This document shows, one piece after another, positions 8,956 through 18,163 of a stretch of DNA of 41,220 nt. Source of the DNA: Nanobdellota archaeon (lineage in GTDB: Archaea; Nanobdellota; Nanobdellia; Woesearchaeales; CG1-02-33-12); contig JAHJQG010000036.1 of assembly GCA_018819345.1 (NCBI GenBank), positions 1 to 41,220 of the forward strand, read 5' to 3'. Under the pieces are notes generated by a model, which saw only the letters and a list, made by a program, of their open reading frames with translations, was not told where the DNA came from and did no database searches. Position numbers and translations under genes: made by a program. Every line of letters begins with the position of its first letter. Position 1 is the stretch's first letter.

Positions 8956-9525
8956 CTAACTTTCTTGTTTAAAATAAAATGTATACTCTTCAGATAAATC
9001 AAAGCCAATGTCTATGTTGAATGATGGTTTTATTGAATAGTTTATGTTTCTTTTGTTTATTTTCAGGTTTTCTGTTGCAATTCCTATAAGCCTATTATCT
9101 TTGAACAGCAGGTCATAGTTGTCAGAAGGTATTACCAGTTCTTCACCTTCCTTTAGCTCGGTTTCCTTGTATTTTTTTAAATAATCATTTAAATACAAAT
9201 TGAAATCAGCTGAAAATGCATCATAAACCTGCTTTTTTGTTATTTCACAATCTTCTTTATTACACTTAAGGTTTTCAAAGCTTCCCTGTTTTTCCTTTAT
9301 GTCCTTAATTGTTTTGTTTGCTGAATATTTTGCAGATAAGTCAATATATAATAATGCTTTTTCTGCCTGCTGGTATGTTTTCAATATTTCAAGTTCTAAG
9401 TTCCCGGGATTTTTAGCAACAAATTCTCCTTTTGTCCCATAATTGCTATAGAAAAATAATATTGCTATAAGTATGAATATTGATACAAATGTGAGGAATA
9501 TTGTTGCTTTTTTGTTTTTTATCAT
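8956..9525 (-). CDS. Single-TM pilin-like membrane protein
   Basis: MIKNKKATIFLTFVSIFILIAILFF N-terminus; operon spacing with upstream gene; an in-frame open tail continues beyond the TAG stop to 8863. Confidence 0.6.
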   Translation of the reverse strand: MIKNKKATIFLTFVSIFILIAILFFYSNYGTKGEFVAKNPGNLELEILKTYQQAEKALLYIDLSAKYSANKTIKDIKEKQGSFENLKCNKEDCEITKKQVYDAFSADFNLYLNDYLKKYKETELKEGEELVIPSDNYDLLFKDNRLIGIATENLKINKRNINYSIKPSFNIDIGFDLSEEYTFYFKQES

Positions 9526-9529
9526 ATTA

Positions 9530-10096
9530 TCAGCTCTTAAATTTGAAATATATTTCTATATTAAAGCTAAGATCATTTGATGGTATTGTGGCTTTAACTG
9601 TTTCTCCTGGAATAGGCACTCTTCTTTGCTGTTGAGCTCCCTTAGTAATATAACAAAATTCTTCTTCTCCGGATATAAACATCCCAACACGCCAGTTTGC
9701 AACATCTTTGAGTATTTCATTTGCTTCTTTAGTTAATTGGCCGTCTTTAGTGCATCTAGAGTCTCTAATAGTTGTATCCTCGACGCAGCAGAATCCATTG
9801 GATTTCATGCTTCCTTCAAGTTCTTTCTTGGTTAAAGAACCCAAATATTCTGCAATAGATAGTTTACTTTCTTTCATTGGCGTCCTTAAATAATTCAGCA
9901 AAGTGTGGTCTTTCTCAAGGTTCTGGCTCTTTTCCATTGCTGAACTCTCCATGCTTCTGTTTGTGCTGGTAAAAAATATAAAAACAAAAATAAAAATCAT
10001 TGCTGTGAAAACCACTGCAATCAGTATATCTGTAAGGTCGTCATCAAGCCCTTTCTTGTTTCTTGCAAGTTTTCTGAATAAAATTAAATTTTTCAT
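9530..10096 (-). CDS. Single-TM pilin-like membrane protein
   Basis: RNKKGLDDDLTDILIAVVFTAMIFIFVFIFF N-terminus; start overlaps stop of the next gene. Confidence 0.6.
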   Translation of the reverse strand: MKNLILFRKLARNKKGLDDDLTDILIAVVFTAMIFIFVFIFFTSTNRSMESSAMEKSQNLEKDHTLLNYLRTPMKESKLSIAEYLGSLTKKELEGSMKSNGFCCVEDTTIRDSRCTKDGQLTKEANEILKDVANWRVGMFISGEEEFCYITKGAQQQRRVPIPGETVKATIPSNDLSFNIEIYFKFKS

Positions 10097-10584
10097 TTTT
10101 GTATTGAAATTAAAAGTCTTCCAGTGTAAAGATTCCCTTCATCATAAATCAAAACATGCCGGGATATTTTGTTAAATCTTCTGGCTCCCCAGTTTGGTGT
10201 TGAACAAACTTTGCGGTCAATATTTGCGCTTTCCAATTCAAACCTAAAGGAATATGATTTATCCTTGTTTGTAGAATAACATTTACTTATTTTATCATCA
10301 TCAAACTTTTTTATATCGATAATTCCATGATATGCCCTTCCTGTTTCTCCATCTTCATAAGCAAAGCAATCTGGCGAGTTAAGGAAGCGGTTTATCAAAA
10401 CTGTTGTTTCAACATTAGCTGGAATTGCATTTGTTGAAGTAATATTATATGATATGAAAAAACTAAAGAAAAGGAATGCAAATGCCAGGTAAAACAATAC
10501 TGCCAGGAAATACATTGGTTTCTTTCCTAGCAGGTAACCGCTTGCCCTTTTCGAAAAAAATATTTTTTTATTTTCCATAATCAA
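10093..10584 (-). CDS. Single-TM secreted/membrane protein of the pilin-like cluster
   Basis: KRASGYLLGKKPMYFLAVLFYLAFAFLFFSFF; overlaps both neighbours. Confidence 0.6.
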   Translation of the reverse strand: MIMENKKIFFSKRASGYLLGKKPMYFLAVLFYLAFAFLFFSFFISYNITSTNAIPANVETTVLINRFLNSPDCFAYEDGETGRAYHGIIDIKKFDDDKISKCYSTNKDKSYSFRFELESANIDRKVCSTPNWGARRFNKISRHVLIYDEGNLYTGRLLISIQK

Positions 10585-11629
10585 TTAAACCTTTTGCAAT
10601 TGAATTGCCAAGTTCTGGTATTTTTTCCAGTAACAATTTTCCCTGTTCACTTTCAGCATTGCCAATTTCCAGCAAAACAAATATTTTGTCAAAATCAGCA
10701 GTTTTAAAATCCTCAACTTTTTCTCCATTTTTTAAAAAAATATCTTTTGGAAAGTTTTCATTGGTTGTTTCCAAATCAACCGGAACAATAGATGTTCCAT
10801 CAATATTAACATCATTCAGTCTTTTATTACCAAGAATTGAGTTTATTATGAAGCAGGCCAAGATTTTGCTTTCCTTTTCTTTCTTTGAGCCAGAAATAAT
10901 GAATGCTTTTATGCTGTTTTTTTTATTGTCATATTTCCCAGCTCTAAGGCTTATTATGGCATTTGCATCAATAGAAGCATCACTCTTTGATATATGGTCA
11001 CAATATAATGATCTGGTTTCTCCCTCATCAAATTTTATTGTAGATAAAATATTTGAAGAATCAAATCCTTCTGTTATCATATTGCTGATTAAGCTATTTC
11101 CTATATTGCAGATTTTCTTGGATTCCCCTATATAGTCTTCTCCATAACCTGGATCAATTAGTATTTTTTTATCTTTTAGTTTTTCTTTTTTTTCGTTTAG
11201 TTTGTCACAACTTAAAATATTGAGATTTGTACGAGCAGAATCACTAATGAATATTTCATCGCCTGCTTTCGCAAGGAATATATTTTTGGGTTTTTCTAGT
11301 GTAATTCCATTTACTTCAATATTTTCAGAAGGAACAAACTTCCTGGTTATTTCGCTATTTTGTTTTAGATCATCATATATGCTCACAGAATTCCCAGTTA
11401 AATCAACAGAATAATCTGTTAAGTTGCCTGTGTAATTCACTATTATATTGCCCGGGCTTGCAAAAATAGAATCAATTGATAATGCAATATCCTTTGCAAG
11501 ATATTCCTTGTATGGCCTTTCCGTACTTGTCCATTGCATTGCATTGCTGATTAGCAAGACAGCGACAAGTGCTGCACCGACTATCTCGCCGACAAGAAAC
11601 AGTGAGCGTGAAATACCTCTTTTATTCAT
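10568..11629 (-). CDS. Pilin-like N-terminus plus degenerate Amidase_3-like domain
   Basis: MNKRGISRSLFLVGEIVGAALVAVLLI N-terminus; ILIDPGYGEDYIGESKKI...ETRSLYC...ANAIISLRAG...VLLEIGN...IAKGLIDYG matches the order of N-acetylmuramoyl-L-alanine amidase motifs. Confidence 0.6.
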   Translation of the reverse strand: MNKRGISRSLFLVGEIVGAALVAVLLISNAMQWTSTERPYKEYLAKDIALSIDSIFASPGNIIVNYTGNLTDYSVDLTGNSVSIYDDLKQNSEITRKFVPSENIEVNGITLEKPKNIFLAKAGDEIFISDSARTNLNILSCDKLNEKKEKLKDKKILIDPGYGEDYIGESKKICNIGNSLISNMITEGFDSSNILSTIKFDEGETRSLYCDHISKSDASIDANAIISLRAGKYDNKKNSIKAFIISGSKKEKESKILACFIINSILGNKRLNDVNIDGTSIVPVDLETTNENFPKDIFLKNGEKVEDFKTADFDKIFVLLEIGNAESEQGKLLLEKIPELGNSIAKGLIDYGK

Positions 11630-11689
11630 ACATAACCTTAGAAGTTCATAGTTTAAATTCTTTTTGGTGAATTGCCTTTAATGAGCATA

Positions 11690-12889
11690 TCATTCAGCTT
11701 CTTCAAGATATTTGCATCCAGTAATGTTTATCTCAGGATGTCCAGTTGTTGTTCCTTGTTTTCCTGATTTAAGGTTGTACTTAAAAGTAATTGTGTCTGG
11801 AGATTCTGCATATAATCCAATATGCCCTCTCTCTGATGATCTCAAAAGACAGGTATTTTCATCAGTACCCTTAACAAAAGTTATTTGAATGTCTTCTTTG
11901 TTATTTTTATAATAAAAAGTATAAGCCTCAGGCATAATTTTATATTTCTCACGATGTTCTAAAGTTAGTTCTTCTTCGTCTTTACTAGGAAGGAAATAAG
12001 AATAAGATAAATGCGGTTTATATATGCAGAAATCAGTGTCTGCTTCTACACTACTTAATTCCAGAATTCCATGTTTTAAAGTTATAATTAGTTTATTATT
12101 ATCTGATTTGCTGAACTTAACACTGTATCCTTCAGGTATGTTTTGTGTGAAATCAAATGCACCACAACTGCAGGGCTCTCCTGAAAACTCTTTGTTTTTG
12201 CATGATTCAATAAACTTTGCAAGTTCATTAAGTCCTTCTATTGCTTCACTTTGTTCTTTGTATTCTTCGCTTACACATGAGCCATCAACTGTATTTTCAC
12301 ACACAGCAACAAACTCTTCGTCAGCATTCTTGTATTTCTCAACACAAACCTCCCTAAACTGAGAGGGAGATAAAGGATCTGTAATCTGCAGTACTTTTAA
12401 GTGTCTTGATATAACAAAACTTTCTGTAAAACTAACATCATCAAAACTCTCACAGAAAACAGAATCCTCTTTGCATGTTATTATTCCATCATCTAAATCT
12501 TTATCTTCCAAATCCCTGCATAAGCATATGCATGATTTATCCTTTTCGCATCCTTCAAAATCCAGTTTGATTAACTTCTTATCCTCTTTAAGAGGCATTT
12601 CTCTACCTGGTACTAGGATTGTGCGTAAAAAAGACTCTTCTTCTTTTGCAAAGCCAACTATGAATGTTTCTTTGTCCATGCGGAGAGCTGTTGTCTTTAG
12701 TGTACCTGCTGGTGAATTCCTATTGACATCTTTTATTAAGCTAACAAGTTTGTAGAATGACTGCCTGCTGTCATCGCTAAGTCTAAAAAGGCCACCCACA
12801 ATATTTAATACAGCAATCAGGATTAGTATAGAAAGGACAATTCCAATAGCAAACTCAAGTGTTATCCTTGCTTTTTTGTTTTTTTTCAT
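11690..12889 (-). CDS. Large Cys-rich single-TM pilin-like protein
   Basis: MKKNKKARITLEFAIGIVLSILILIAVLNIVGGLF N-terminus; many cysteines in the extracytoplasmic region. Confidence 0.6.
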   Translation of the reverse strand: MKKNKKARITLEFAIGIVLSILILIAVLNIVGGLFRLSDDSRQSFYKLVSLIKDVNRNSPAGTLKTTALRMDKETFIVGFAKEEESFLRTILVPGREMPLKEDKKLIKLDFEGCEKDKSCICLCRDLEDKDLDDGIITCKEDSVFCESFDDVSFTESFVISRHLKVLQITDPLSPSQFREVCVEKYKNADEEFVAVCENTVDGSCVSEEYKEQSEAIEGLNELAKFIESCKNKEFSGEPCSCGAFDFTQNIPEGYSVKFSKSDNNKLIITLKHGILELSSVEADTDFCIYKPHLSYSYFLPSKDEEELTLEHREKYKIMPEAYTFYYKNNKEDIQITFVKGTDENTCLLRSSERGHIGLYAESPDTITFKYNLKSGKQGTTTGHPEINITGCKYLEEAE

Positions 12890-12901
12890 CTTTTAATTAT
12901 T

Positions 12902-13207
12902 TCAGGAGAGGCATGCTCTTGATGTAAGTCTTTCCCTGTTTTCGTCAGTTATCTTTTCCGGGCACCCTTCATATTCAATTTTGGCGTCATCTCTAATGCA
13001 AGGGCATTTGTCCACTATGTCTTTTATGCCATCTCCATCATAGTCTCCTGATGTTGTTTGTATTAAATCTCCTGCATCGCCAACACTATCTCCTATGAGT
13101 CCTGTAAAAACCATTATTGAGACAGTAAGAACAACAAGTGTCATTGCTGCAATCACAATCACATTCAAGCTTAATTCAGCACCTTTTTTATTTTTCATTT
13201 TATTCAC
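12902..13207 (-). CDS. Pilin-like protein with thrombospondin type-3-like Ca-binding motif
   Basis: NKKGAELSLNVIVIAAMTLVVLTVSIMVF, then DYDGDGIKDIVDKCPC. Confidence 0.6.
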   Translation of the reverse strand: MNKMKNKKGAELSLNVIVIAAMTLVVLTVSIMVFTGLIGDSVGDAGDLIQTTSGDYDGDGIKDIVDKCPCIRDDAKIEYEGCPEKITDENRERLTSRACLS

Positions 13208-13850
13208 CTACAAAGCACACATCATCTTCGATTTTTGTTAAACCTTTTAGTTTGTATTTTGTAGTTTCTCCGTTAACTTTAACTTTAAAGTGATCTTTAT
13301 CCACGAAGAGTATTTTATCTACAAAGCTTTTTTCTGAAAATCCTGATTTTTTCCACCACCACATTCCTGTTTCTATTACAGTAACAAAACAAGGAGTATA
13401 TTGTATAGTTTCATAGTTAGGATCTATCTGGTCTGTTACAGCTATGTATGCTATATCAGAGTTTTTATTATCTTTTTTTATTATTGCAAGCATATTCCCT
13501 TCAAATTTTTCAAATTCTGTTTCTTCCATCTTTTTTTCCATTTTATCAGTAAGGTCGAATGTAATCGGACCTATACTTAATTCAACTATTCTATTAGATG
13601 GTTCATAATCCTCAGCTGATAACTCTGATATTTTATTTTTAATAATCTCTACATTCTTCTTCATATTTTCAGTAATCTCAAGGTTTGACTGCTGTTTTTC
13701 CTTTCCAAGGCCAAAGGTTGGAAACTCAATATGGGTTGTCTCTGAAAAAGATTTCAGTGCATCAGGAAATAGCGTGTTGACTATGCCAAATACAACAAAT
13801 ATCACAATCAGTCCCATTGTCAGTTTTATTATTGTGCTGAATCCAAGCAT
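13200..13850 (-). CDS. Single-TM membrane protein of the pilin-like cluster
   Basis: N-terminal TM IIKLTMGLIVIFVVFGIVNTLF; overlaps next gene. Confidence 0.6.
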   Translation of the reverse strand: MLGFSTIIKLTMGLIVIFVVFGIVNTLFPDALKSFSETTHIEFPTFGLGKEKQQSNLEITENMKKNVEIIKNKISELSAEDYEPSNRIVELSIGPITFDLTDKMEKKMEETEFEKFEGNMLAIIKKDNKNSDIAYIAVTDQIDPNYETIQYTPCFVTVIETGMWWWKKSGFSEKSFVDKILFVDKDHFKVKVNGETTKYKLKGLTKIEDDVCFVGE

Positions 13851-13851
13851 T

Positions 13852-14013
13852 TTAACTCATCCTCAAAAATTTAAACAAGTTCTGCAAGTCAGTAACCATT
13901 TTTTCTTTTAGTGAGGTGTTTATAACAAGCAGAATAATTAACACGCCTATGATTATCACCCAAAGTACAACCTCTCTCCACATTACTCCTTTTTTGTTTT
14001 TTTTTATTTTCAT
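13852..14013 (-). CDS. Small single-TM protein (53 aa), not in ORF track
   Basis: MKIKKNKKGVMWREVVLWVIIIGVLIILLVINTSLKEKMVTDLQNLFKFLRMS*; same KKG-TM plan as neighbours. Confidence 0.55.
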   Translation of the reverse strand: MKIKKNKKGVMWREVVLWVIIIGVLIILLVINTSLKEKMVTDLQNLFKFLRMS

Positions 14014-14014
14014 T

Positions 14015-14821
14015 TTATATGCTTTCCAGAACTTTACATTTATCTAATTCCTCTTGCTTTCCTAATTCCTCAATATATATCTTACTCATTGTCATTCCTG
14101 TTGTTTTCCCCTCTTTCTCTATTCCTGATTTCCAGAATTGCATATGACTAAAAATACCTGTTGTAATTTTCGTCCACCAGGTTATGTCTGGGCTCATAAA
14201 ATTAATTGTATAAATATCATATCCTCCACCAGTGATTTTCAATTTATCTTCTTCTTTATCTCCATCCCTCATCATTATAACACCATTACCTTTATATGAC
14301 TGTATGTAATCAAGATATGTAATACCTCCTTTTTCTTCATCTCCAATGTAATAGTGATCATTCATGTAGATTATTATATCATCTGGTGTTATTGGTTTTT
14401 CAAGTTTGCTTTTAACTGTGAATATGTAGCAGGTAAAGCACTTTTTATTGCTCAAGAAGTCAAATTCATCAAACAGGTTTTCATACTCCCCATTAAGGAA
14501 CATCCACCAGCATCTTGCACTCATGTATGATATCTGCTCCATGACAGCATTCCTGTCTCCAGTAAGCTCGATGTTTTCCCGGGTTTTGCATACAACTGGG
14601 AATAATGGTGTTGATTCTAATGTTGCACCATGCCATTTAATTTTAAAAACAGCCTTTGCCCTAGAAAGTATGCTTGCCCTGCATACTTCTTCATTTACTT
14701 CATCTTTTGCATGGCCCATAAATATGTTAATAATAAAAACAATTATTATAAACCCAACTATTGCAAGGATAAAGAAAACTAAATAGTCTCTTGCAATTCC
14801 TTTACGGCTTTGGCAAAACAT
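14015..14821 (-). CDS. Single-TM membrane protein of the pilin-like cluster
   Basis: SRKGIARDYLVFFILAIVGFIIIVFIINIF N-terminus; conserved-looking Cys/Trp-rich ectodomain. Confidence 0.6.
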   Translation of the reverse strand: MFCQSRKGIARDYLVFFILAIVGFIIIVFIINIFMGHAKDEVNEEVCRASILSRAKAVFKIKWHGATLESTPLFPVVCKTRENIELTGDRNAVMEQISYMSARCWWMFLNGEYENLFDEFDFLSNKKCFTCYIFTVKSKLEKPITPDDIIIYMNDHYYIGDEEKGGITYLDYIQSYKGNGVIMMRDGDKEEDKLKITGGGYDIYTINFMSPDITWWTKITTGIFSHMQFWKSGIEKEGKTTGMTMSKIYIEELGKQEELDKCKVLESI

Positions 14822-14933
14822 TTCCTGCCCTCCCTATCAAAAAAAAGAATACTATCAGAAAAACAATTACAATCAAGATTATAATCAATTGTTCTGGACT
14901 TATGTTAACGCCTCTTTTTTTTAGTTTATGCAT
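14802..14933 (-). CDS. Small single-TM protein (43 aa), not in ORF track
   Basis: MHKLKKRGVNISPEQLIIILIVIVFLIVFFFLIGRAGNVLPKP*; overlaps start of the next gene; first gene of the cluster. Confidence 0.5.
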   Translation of the reverse strand: MHKLKKRGVNISPEQLIIILIVIVFLIVFFFLIGRAGNVLPKP

Positions 14934-14980
14934 GAGTAAAGCCCTTGTTTTTATGTATATAAGCTTTTCGGTGGTAAAAG

Positions 14981-15850
14981 TTATTTGAAAACAATACTTG
15001 CATAGCCAACAGCATTATTATAATCACCAATGATGTCAGCAGAGGTATAGTATTGCATAAGATTTACTTTCTTGGCCTTGCCCTTCATTAGCTCTATCAA
15101 TATAGCTATTGGAACAGCACCGCAGATAGTTGCTTCCTTGGCCTTAACATAATCTAAAAAACCCTCTGAATCAAGGTTTTTTATAAATTCTATTGCATTA
15201 TTGTCAAGGTTTTGCATATTCTCCTTTACATTTGTTGAAAAAGGAACATAGCCATAGCTAAAGCCATAATGCGTAAAATCAGAGCTTGCAATTATGCAAA
15301 CTTTTTTTCCAGATTCTTCTATGGTCTTTTTAATTCCTGAGGCAAGCTCCTTGATGTTATGGTCAAATCCAATTGTTATAGGAATAAACCTTAAATCCTT
15401 CAGATAATCCTTGCTTACAAACTGCAGGAATGGAAGCTGGACTTCAATAGAGTGCTCATGAAGATGTGCTGTTGCATCCTCAACAATGCAGGAATTACTA
15501 ATTAGTTTTTTTCCAAATTCTTTATCTGCTTTAATAACTCCAAAAGGTGTTTCCCAGTCATCCAAAATAGTTGATGTTCTGCCCATTCCAGAATGGTTTG
15601 GGCCAATAATAACAAACAAATCAGGAAACTCTGATTCTGCAATCTCCTTATAAGACCATGCAGCGCATGGACCTGAAAAAAGATAGCCCGCATGAGGCAT
15701 AACAGCTCCCAAAACACAACCATTTCTTTTGTTTATCGGCAGTGCACCAGGCCCTTTTTCTGATTCAAAACATTCTATTATCTGCTTGTTTAAACTGTCA
15801 AAATCCCCTTCATAGAATTGGCCTGCAACAATAGGCTTTCTTATTCCCAT
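14981..15850 (-). CDS. MEMO family protein (AmmeMemoRadiSam protein B family)
   Basis: RKPIVAGQFYEGD, MPHAGYLFSGPCAAWSY, IGPNHSG, SSDFTHYG, CGAVPIAI motifs. Confidence 0.92.
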   Translation of the reverse strand: MGIRKPIVAGQFYEGDFDSLNKQIIECFESEKGPGALPINKRNGCVLGAVMPHAGYLFSGPCAAWSYKEIAESEFPDLFVIIGPNHSGMGRTSTILDDWETPFGVIKADKEFGKKLISNSCIVEDATAHLHEHSIEVQLPFLQFVSKDYLKDLRFIPITIGFDHNIKELASGIKKTIEESGKKVCIIASSDFTHYGFSYGYVPFSTNVKENMQNLDNNAIEFIKNLDSEGFLDYVKAKEATICGAVPIAILIELMKGKAKKVNLMQYYTSADIIGDYNNAVGYASIVFK

Positions 15851-15905
15851 AACTAGCTATAATACCTTATGCTATAAAAGATTTGCTTTTTTAACAGCAG
15901 AAAAA

Positions 15906-16733
15906 TTATTTAATATTTGCTACTAAAGTTCCTTCCATTGTATGAGAAAAATGATGACATTCTGAATTATCAACCATTGTATCAGCACAATAAACAATTA
16001 TTATATTGCCTTTTGTCTTGATATCAGATGGTTCTATTGGTTCTACTGGACAGATTAATTTAACAGTTCCCTTTTCCCCATGTGCAAGATGCCAGCCATC
16101 TAAATCCTTATATTGTTTAGGGCCTCCAGGAGAATCAGTTTTAAGGTCAATGTAACAGTCATAGTTACTGTTTATATCTCTAGTTATGTTTATACTCCTA
16201 ATCATTATACCAGAGCCCATTCCATTTTCTAGTGTCAAGCTTATCGAACCTGGATTACCTGATATAATAGAAAATTCATTGCAATCCAAACCCATTGGGA
16301 GCGTACATTTTTCTGGTAAAATCTCACTAGGATGAAAATAAGTACCAAAGAAAGCAACAAAAAGAATAACTATAAGCAAGGGAATTATCATAAAAAGGCT
16401 ACTTATAATTACTCCAGCAATTGCCAATCCTCTTCCTTTAAGTGAGGGGTCTTTCTTTATTTTAGACAATGCAATTATTCCTAATATTAATCCAACTATG
16501 GGAAAAAGAAATGCAAATATTAATGAGAGTATGGGCAATATGCTTGTATCACTAGATTTTTCCCTAGGAAGAGGCATTTTGTTATCTTCAGGATGGTCTT
16601 TTACTGCCCTTATTGCTTCTTCTACTTCTTGCTCTGGCCAACCTGCATCCAGCAATGACTTTTTAATGTGCTCTATAGAAATATTTCCTGAAAGGTTTTC
16701 TTTTATGTAATCAATAAGCTGTTGATTTGCCAT
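15906..16733 (-). CDS. DUF4190-like membrane protein with N-terminal helical domain
   Basis: N-terminal ...IEHIKKSLLDAGWPEQEVEEAI; TM pair LSLIFAFLFPIVGLILGIIALSKIKKDPSLKGRGLAIAGVIIS. Confidence 0.65.
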   Translation of the reverse strand: MANQQLIDYIKENLSGNISIEHIKKSLLDAGWPEQEVEEAIRAVKDHPEDNKMPLPREKSSDTSILPILSLIFAFLFPIVGLILGIIALSKIKKDPSLKGRGLAIAGVIISSLFMIIPLLIVILFVAFFGTYFHPSEILPEKCTLPMGLDCNEFSIISGNPGSISLTLENGMGSGIMIRSINITRDINSNYDCYIDLKTDSPGGPKQYKDLDGWHLAHGEKGTVKLICPVEPIEPSDIKTKGNIIIVYCADTMVDNSECHHFSHTMEGTLVANIK

Positions 16734-16763
16734 CTTAAATAATTATAAATAAAAATAAAAAAT

Positions 16764-17201
16764 TTACTCAACCTGTGTTGAGATTGAGCCTGCCTTGGTG
16801 TGGGGTAATAAACTTTCTCCGGTGTAGGTCATTATAATATCTTCCTTAAATTTGGAACTTGTGATATCACTACCACAACTAATAACTATTGTCTCTTGTT
16901 CTCCATCAACAAGTCCATCTGTAGCTGATGCTCCACCAACACAATCTCCTGCTATTGAAACACTAAATGGATTTAAATCTTCTCCTATTCCATTCCTGAT
17001 AACCAATGTAACTGTATTTGCAGTTCCATCAACCTTGAAGTCAGTACAACTCAAACCTGTTCCTAATGTACAGCTTGATGGAAGGTATTTTCCTGGGTTC
17101 AATACTCCAAAATATGCCAGAGCTGCTATTGCAAGCAAGACAACAAGAATTGCCCAGCCATAGGTCATTAGAAATTCCATTGCAGCTTGTGCTTTTTTCA
17201 T
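16764..17201 (-). CDS. Type IV pilin with class III signal peptide
   Basis: MKKAQAAMEFLMTYGWAILVVLLAIAALAYFGVLNPGKYLPSSC; GAGGTGGT Shine-Dalgarno upstream. Confidence 0.85.
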   Translation of the reverse strand: MKKAQAAMEFLMTYGWAILVVLLAIAALAYFGVLNPGKYLPSSCTLGTGLSCTDFKVDGTANTVTLVIRNGIGEDLNPFSVSIAGDCVGGASATDGLVDGEQETIVISCGSDITSSKFKEDIIMTYTGESLLPHTKAGSISTQVE

Positions 17202-17225
17202 TTTACCACCTCTATTCCTGGATTT

Positions 17226-17242
17226 TATAGTATATTACTATA
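17226..17242. promoter_or_regulatory. Palindrome TATAGTA-TAT-TACTATA in the pilin 5' region
   Basis: Perfect 7-bp inverted repeat between the pilin start and an AT-rich TATA-like region. Confidence 0.4.
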
Positions 17243-17357
17243 CTTTTTTATATATTAATACTAACTAATATATAAAACTAACTATTTTTGAGCTAGATTT
17301 TTGGCACATCAATAAAGGTTTAGTAGCATTATTGAATAGTTACATAAATTTAAATAT

Positions 17358-17789
17358 GTGCATATAAACAAATGTTTTATGAGAGAAAAGAATGCTCAGA
17401 TAAGCATGGAATATGTAATTATAATTGGATTTGTTCTGCTTATTACAATCCCCTTAATCATGATTTTCTATGAACACACAAGCAACACCAGCTATCAGGT
17501 AATAACAAGCCAGGTAGATAAGATTGCAAAAAAGATTGTTGATAGTGCAGAATCAGTTTATTACCTAGGTGAGCCATCAAAAACCAGGATAAAGGTTTAC
17601 ATGCCAGAGAATATTGAGCAGGTTATAATATACAACAAAGAAATAGTTTTTAAGGTAAAAACAAGCAGCGGCCTCACAGACATAAGCCAGATAAGCTCTG
17701 TTAATATTAGTGGAGATATTGCAATAACCCCTGGAATCCGCTACATAAACATAGAATCAAAGGGGGATTATGTATGGGTAAGCACATAA
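17358..17789 (+). CDS. Minor pilin-like protein (class III signal peptide)
   Basis: REKNAQISMEYVIIIGFVLLITIPLIMIFYEH. Confidence 0.75.
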   Translation: MHINKCFMREKNAQISMEYVIIIGFVLLITIPLIMIFYEHTSNTSYQVITSQVDKIAKKIVDSAESVYYLGEPSKTRIKVYMPENIEQVIIYNKEIVFKVKTSSGLTDISQISSVNISGDIAITPGIRYINIESKGDYVWVST

Positions 17790-18163
17790 GGGCACAAATA
17801 GCAATTGAGTTTATATTTCTTGTATGTGTTGCATTTGTAATGCTCTTAATTTTTTTAAAGGTAGTGGGAGACCAGGCAGACGAGCTGAATGAAAAAAAGG
17901 AGTTTATTCTTGTAAAAGACCTTGCCTATAAAATACAGTATGAAATCAACATGGCAACGCAGGTAAAGTCAGGCTATAACAGAACTTTTTTTATACCAGA
18001 AAAGCTTGATAACAAGGATTACACAATAACCAAAACAGAAAATAAAATTACTGTTGGTTTAAAAAACTCAGAGTTCACAATAACTATCCCGGAGATTAAT
18101 GGCAATATAAACAAGAGCAATAACACAATAATAAATATAGGGGGTGTTATTTATCTTAACTAA
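17774..18163 (+). CDS. Minor pilin-like protein
   Basis: KHIRAQIAIEFIFLVCVAFVMLLIFLKVV; overlaps both neighbours. Confidence 0.7.
   Translation: MGKHIRAQIAIEFIFLVCVAFVMLLIFLKVVGDQADELNEKKEFILVKDLAYKIQYEINMATQVKSGYNRTFFIPEKLDNKDYTITKTENKITVGLKNSEFTITIPEINGNINKSNNTIINIGGVIYLN

Noticed and set aside
9708-12755. Plus-strand ORFs antisense to the pilin-like cluster (9708, 9903, 10605, 11202, 11448, 12024, 12471)
   Set aside because: Antisense to consistent overlapping minus-strand genes with TM/secreted features; Ser/Phe-rich shadow translations.
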